Shown one piece after another: positions 5,735 to 8,690 of a stretch of DNA of 8,690 nucleotides. The first letter of the stretch is position 1. Every line of letters starts with the position of its first letter. Under the pieces are notes generated by a model. The model was not told the origin of the DNA. It did not search any database and saw only the letters and a program-made list of their open reading frames with translations. The stretch lies in contig WRDG01000084.1 of the NCBI GenBank assembly GCA_009783525.1, positions 1 through 8,690 of the forward strand. The letters are read 5' to 3'. Both the position numbers and the translations under genes were made by a program. This stretch comes from Defluviitaleaceae bacterium. Lineage in GTDB: Bacteria > Bacillota > Clostridia > Lachnospirales > WQUN01.

Positions 5735-6325
5735 GTGTTCGACAGCAAAGAAATATCAAAACGGGCGAAACTCCGTGCAATCGAAATACAGGCGGAAACA
5801 AAACGGAAAAGGAGGCACATCGAGGCCGCGGCCGTTTTATGTGTGATGTGCGCCGTCATGTCTGTTTTTTTGTTCAACAATCTTCCAACTAAAAACCCCG
5901 ATATAGAAGGCTATATCGTCAGCATTATCGACGAGCAGACGCCGCTGTCGGTTTCGCCTTTTATTTCAAAGGACGAAAACGCCGTTCCGTTCGACATTTT
6001 TTTAGCGGAGCGCACAAAATTATTTCCGGTGCCGTGCTACAGCGCGGTTACCGTACATTCCGCAAGCAACCGCGCGGACATGGTGCTGCCCAACCCACCC
6101 GACAGCACCTTTTGGTATTCGTTCGAAATTTTCTTGGCAGATACCGGCGCAGTGCTTTACGAATCGGGTCTTGTCGAGCCCGGCATGTGCATAGCGGACC
6201 CGGAGCTTAACGAAACATTGCCGGCCGGTTCATACGAAGCCGTGCTAAAGATCCGCTTCCATGTTTTCGAAAATCACGTCACGTGCGGAGACGCGGACGT
6301 TAATTTTATTTTGACATTTAATTAA
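5735..6325 (+). CDS. Single-pass membrane protein, putative partner or anti-sigma factor of the ECF sigma
   Basis: Not recognised as a named family. From the GTG at 5735 it is 196 residues. The short N-terminus (1-28, FDSKEISKRAKLRAIEIQAETKRKRRH) is highly charged and looks helical. One transmembrane segment follows at about 30-50 (AAAVLCVMCAVMSVFLF), with the basic cluster before it predicting an N-in topology. About 145 outside residues appear beta-rich and end in LYESGLVEPG (141-150), AGSYEAVLKIRF and NFILTFN, resembling a small beta-sandwich domain of exported clostridial proteins; this likeness is from memory. There are three cysteines outside (101, 152, 184). Its place 134 bases after an ECF sigma gene suggests a membrane regulator, but the cytoplasmic part is shorter than a classical anti-sigma domain and has no HxxxCxxC zinc motif. 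It could instead be a sigma target. Confidence 0.7.
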   Translation: MFDSKEISKRAKLRAIEIQAETKRKRRHIEAAAVLCVMCAVMSVFLFNNLPTKNPDIEGYIVSIIDEQTPLSVSPFISKDENAVPFDIFLAERTKLFPVPCYSAVTVHSASNRADMVLPNPPDSTFWYSFEIFLADTGAVLYESGLVEPGMCIADPELNETLPAGSYEAVLKIRFHVFENHVTCGDADVNFILTFN

Positions 6326-6348
6326 GAATAACCTCTGTAAAAATACAT

Positions 6349-6415
6349 AAAAAAAATACACCCCAATCGCTTACTGCTTCGGTAAACCGTTGCAAGCGAT
6401 GGGGTGTATTTTTTT
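6349..6415. terminator. Bidirectional intrinsic terminator between convergent genes
   Basis: A long stem: ATACACCCC (6356-6364) pairs with GGGGTGTAT (6401-6409), and ATCGCTT (6366-6372) with AAGCGAT (6394-6400), with one bulged A. A small inner CGGT/ACCG pairing may cap it. An A-run (6349-6356) precedes it and a T-run (6409-6415) follows, so it can act in both directions. It would end transcripts from the membrane-protein gene (stop 6325) and from the kinase gene (stop 6437). Confidence 0.92.
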
Positions 6416-6436
6416 GGCAAATAAACAATTTTGCAA

Positions 6437-8690
6437 TTACACTGCCGAGCCAATCATCGAATACTTTATTATAAGAGATTCGATCAGTTCAATAGCCTTG
6501 TCGTCGTTGCCGGTCAAAATAAAATGCAGCAGCTCCTCGATTTTTTTCCCGACCGCCGCTTCATTCGTATATTTATGCAGCACCTCGATGCCTTTTTCGA
6601 TATTTTCGTAATCGAACTTGTCAATCGCCGTTTTTAAATCGCACAGTTCGGGTTTCAGCAAACTCAAATCAATAAAGACATCCTGCGCTTCTTTATTTAT
6701 ATTCGACAATGCCTCACCTATGTTTACAAGCAGCGTATTAAATTCTGAAATAAGCAGCGCGTTATGCACCTGAATAAAAGAAACGTCCCCCTGCTTGCCC
6801 GCTTCTTCAAGTCTTGTCGCTATTTCCGATAAACTGTCCGCGCCTATATTTGCGGACGCGCTTTTTAACGCATGCACATAAATAATGTAAAGCTGCAGAT
6901 TTTTTGTTTCAAGGGTTTTTTGGATTTCGTCGATTTTTATAAGACCGTCCCTGTAAAAAACGGAAAGCGTTTTGATAAAATTTTCTTTTGAACCGCTCGC
7001 AAAAGAAAGCGCTTTGCCGATGTTAATACCCTCAACCGCAATATTTATGTCAAATTCGTTGTCAATATCCGCTTCGCCTTTTGCCGGCTCGCTCCATTTT
7101 TCCGCGGGTATCCATTTGGTTAAAATGGAATCCAGTTTAACCGTGTCGATCGGCTTTGACAAAAAATCATTCATTCCGTTTTTTAGAAACATCTCGCCCG
7201 CTCCTATCAAAGCGTTTGCCGACAAAGCAATAACGGGCAGATCATTCAGGCCGGGATTTTTTCCGGCAAGCTCCCTTATTTTTTTCGCGGCGGCTATACC
7301 GTCCATTTCGGGCATCAAATGATCCATGAACACCAAATCATACTCATTTGTTTTTATTGCCCTTATCGCTTCAATGCCGCTCAAACATGAATGAACCTGC
7401 ACTTGATACGGCTTAAGCAGCCCTTCCAAAACCGCCAGATTAGTTTTGTTATCGTCAACGCACAATATTTTCGCATTAGTTGCAATAAGTTTTATTGCGT
7501 CCTTGCCTATCATTTTACCGTCCGCGTAAAAAGAAGTGCCGTTTAAAAAATTTGCTACCGGAATCGAATAAATAGGCGTGGTGAGCACGCTTATTTTCCG
7601 TTCGACCACCACTTCGCCGTACTCTGCTATCAGCATCGTTTTTGCGTTTAACAACAGATCGGGGAACTCGATTTTTGTCTGCTCATATAAAACTGCCGCG
7701 ACCAAAACATAATTATACCGCCGGCTTTCGGCTTCTTCATAAAATTCTTGGTGCGTGGCGACAAGCTTGAATTTGACTCCCAGTTCATTCATGGTGCGCA
7801 CTACCGATTTTTGGCATATTTCCCGGCGTTCGAAAATCAACACATTTTTGTCTTCCCGATTTTCCACCTCCGCCAGCTTTTTTTGATCGCGGATTTTTTG
7901 CGGCAGTTTTAAAGTGAACACGCTGCCTTTCCCGTACTCCGATACAACGCTTATGTCTCCCCCCATCGCTTTAAGGAAGCTGTACGTTATCGCCAGGCCC
8001 AATCCCGTTCCTTCAACATTTTTATTGCTTACAGGATTAAAGCGGGTAAATTTTGTGAACAGTTTTTCAATGTCGCTTTGCTCTATGCCTATTCCGCTGT
8101 CTTCAACGATCATTTTCAATTCGACGCTGTCGTCAATAATTTCGCCGCTGATAGTCCAGGAGACAAACCCTTTGTCGGTATATTTAACCGCGTTGCTTAA
8201 AATATTTAGCATTATTTGACGCAGTTTTTTCGCGTCGCCCCACAGATGATTTGGTATATTGTTGTCCATGTTGATAACAAACCGCAAACGTGATTCGTAT
8301 GTTTTTGTTTTGATGATAAACACGACGTCGTTTATTATCGACGAGAGAACATAGTCGTCCTCTACAATTTCAATATGACCGCTTTCAATTTTTGAAAAGT
8401 CCAATATGTCATTTATTATTTCCATAAGATTGGTTCCGGCCTGTTTGATGGTCTGTATCTGTTCCTGTACCACTTTAGGTATGTCCTCGCGCAGCGCCAG
8501 CTCCGACATTCCGATTATCGCGTTCATCGGAGTGCGTATTTCATGGCTCATGTTCGCCAAAAAATCCGTTTTGGACCGGTTCGCGTCTTCAAGCGCGTCA
8601 TGAATCAAGCTGCGCTGCAACGCGCCTATTATTAACAATCCCCACGATTTGAATATATTCACTTCATTTTCGGTGAACACCTGCTCCCTG
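6437..8690 (-). CDS. Hybrid sensor histidine kinase with two receiver-like domains and HPt (5' end outside window)
   Basis: A cytoplasmic signalling protein that autophosphorylates and passes phosphate through an internal relay. The frame is open to the window edge; positions here count from the GTG at 8680, which lacks a usable ribosome binding site. Residues before 38 look like the end of a GAF-type sensor domain. HisKA carries H46 in MSHEIRTPMNAI; HATPase_c has N159/N163, DSGIGI (194-199) and GTGLGLA (224-230). A degenerate receiver (about 278-380) has Ala329 where the phosphorylated Asp should be. An intact receiver (about 403-525) has D409, D410, D453, S487 and K509. The HPt domain has H603 in HALKSASANIG. 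A helical tail (about 668-747) follows. No DNA-binding or enzymatic output is present, so a separate response regulator is expected. Convergent to the sigma/membrane-protein pair and separated by a terminator. Confidence 0.93.
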   Translation of the reverse strand, partial: REQVFTENEVNIFKSWGLLIIGALQRSLIHDALEDANRSKTDFLANMSHEIRTPMNAIIGMSELALREDIPKVVQEQIQTIKQAGTNLMEIINDILDFSKIESGHIEIVEDDYVLSSIINDVVFIIKTKTYESRLRFVINMDNNIPNHLWGDAKKLRQIMLNILSNAVKYTDKGFVSWTISGEIIDDSVELKMIVEDSGIGIEQSDIEKLFTKFTRFNPVSNKNVEGTGLGLAITYSFLKAMGGDISVVSEYGKGSVFTLKLPQKIRDQKKLAEVENREDKNVLIFERREICQKSVVRTMNELGVKFKLVATHQEFYEEAESRRYNYVLVAAVLYEQTKIEFPDLLLNAKTMLIAEYGEVVVERKISVLTTPIYSIPVANFLNGTSFYADGKMIGKDAIKLIATNAKILCVDDNKTNLAVLEGLLKPYQVQVHSCLSGIEAIRAIKTNEYDLVFMDHLMPEMDGIAAAKKIRELAGKNPGLNDLPVIALSANALIGAGEMFLKNGMNDFLSKPIDTVKLDSILTKWIPAEKWSEPAKGEADIDNEFDINIAVEGINIGKALSFASGSKENFIKTLSVFYRDGLIKIDEIQKTLETKNLQLYIIYVHALKSASANIGADSLSEIATRLEEAGKQGDVSFIQVHNALLISEFNTLLVNIGEALSNINKEAQDVFIDLSLLKPELCDLKTAIDKFDYENIEKGIEVLHKYTNEAAVGKKIEELLHFILTGNDDKAIELIESLIIKYSMIGSAV

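Overview
The window is a stretch of bacterial chromosome of roughly balanced base composition. It looks most like a Firmicute, probably an uncultured member of the Clostridia. The support is indirect: strong Shine-Dalgarno sites with GTG starts, a Bacillus-type (short) mannose-6-phosphate isomerase, a clostridial-looking ECF sigma factor with a small membrane partner, and a large hybrid kinase of a type common in Clostridia and Spirochaetes. A spirochaete cannot be excluded. No tRNA, rRNA, CRISPR array, insertion sequence or phage gene was seen.

Left block (1-3730, all minus strand): leuS (leucyl-tRNA synthetase), manA (mannose-6-phosphate isomerase) and the 5' part of coaE (dephospho-CoA kinase, cut by the window edge) run in one direction. 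Their gaps are 31 and 44 bases with no terminator between them, so they probably form one housekeeping transcript from a good sigma-A-type promoter just upstream of leuS. Four perfect tandem copies of a 10-bp unit, each containing the palindrome GTTATAAC, lie upstream of that promoter and run into the end of the next gene.

Middle block (3783-6325): a minus-strand gene of the uroporphyrinogen-decarboxylase/methyltransferase superfamily is divergent from a plus-strand pair, an ECF-type sigma factor and a single-pass membrane protein that is probably its partner or regulator. The two directions appear to share one perfectly symmetric extended -10 element. The sigma factor has no ATG, GTG or TTG able to include its conserved N-terminus; the best-placed initiator is an ATA codon behind a strong ribosome binding site.

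Right block (6349-8690): a bidirectional hairpin terminator separates the plus-strand pair from a convergent minus-strand hybrid histidine kinase. The kinase runs off the right edge and has the order kinase core, degenerate receiver, intact receiver, HPt and helical tail.

No gene set here is clearly a new system. The least ordinary parts are the ECF sigma/membrane-protein locus with its odd start and symmetric promoter, and the phased GTTATAAC array upstream of leuS.
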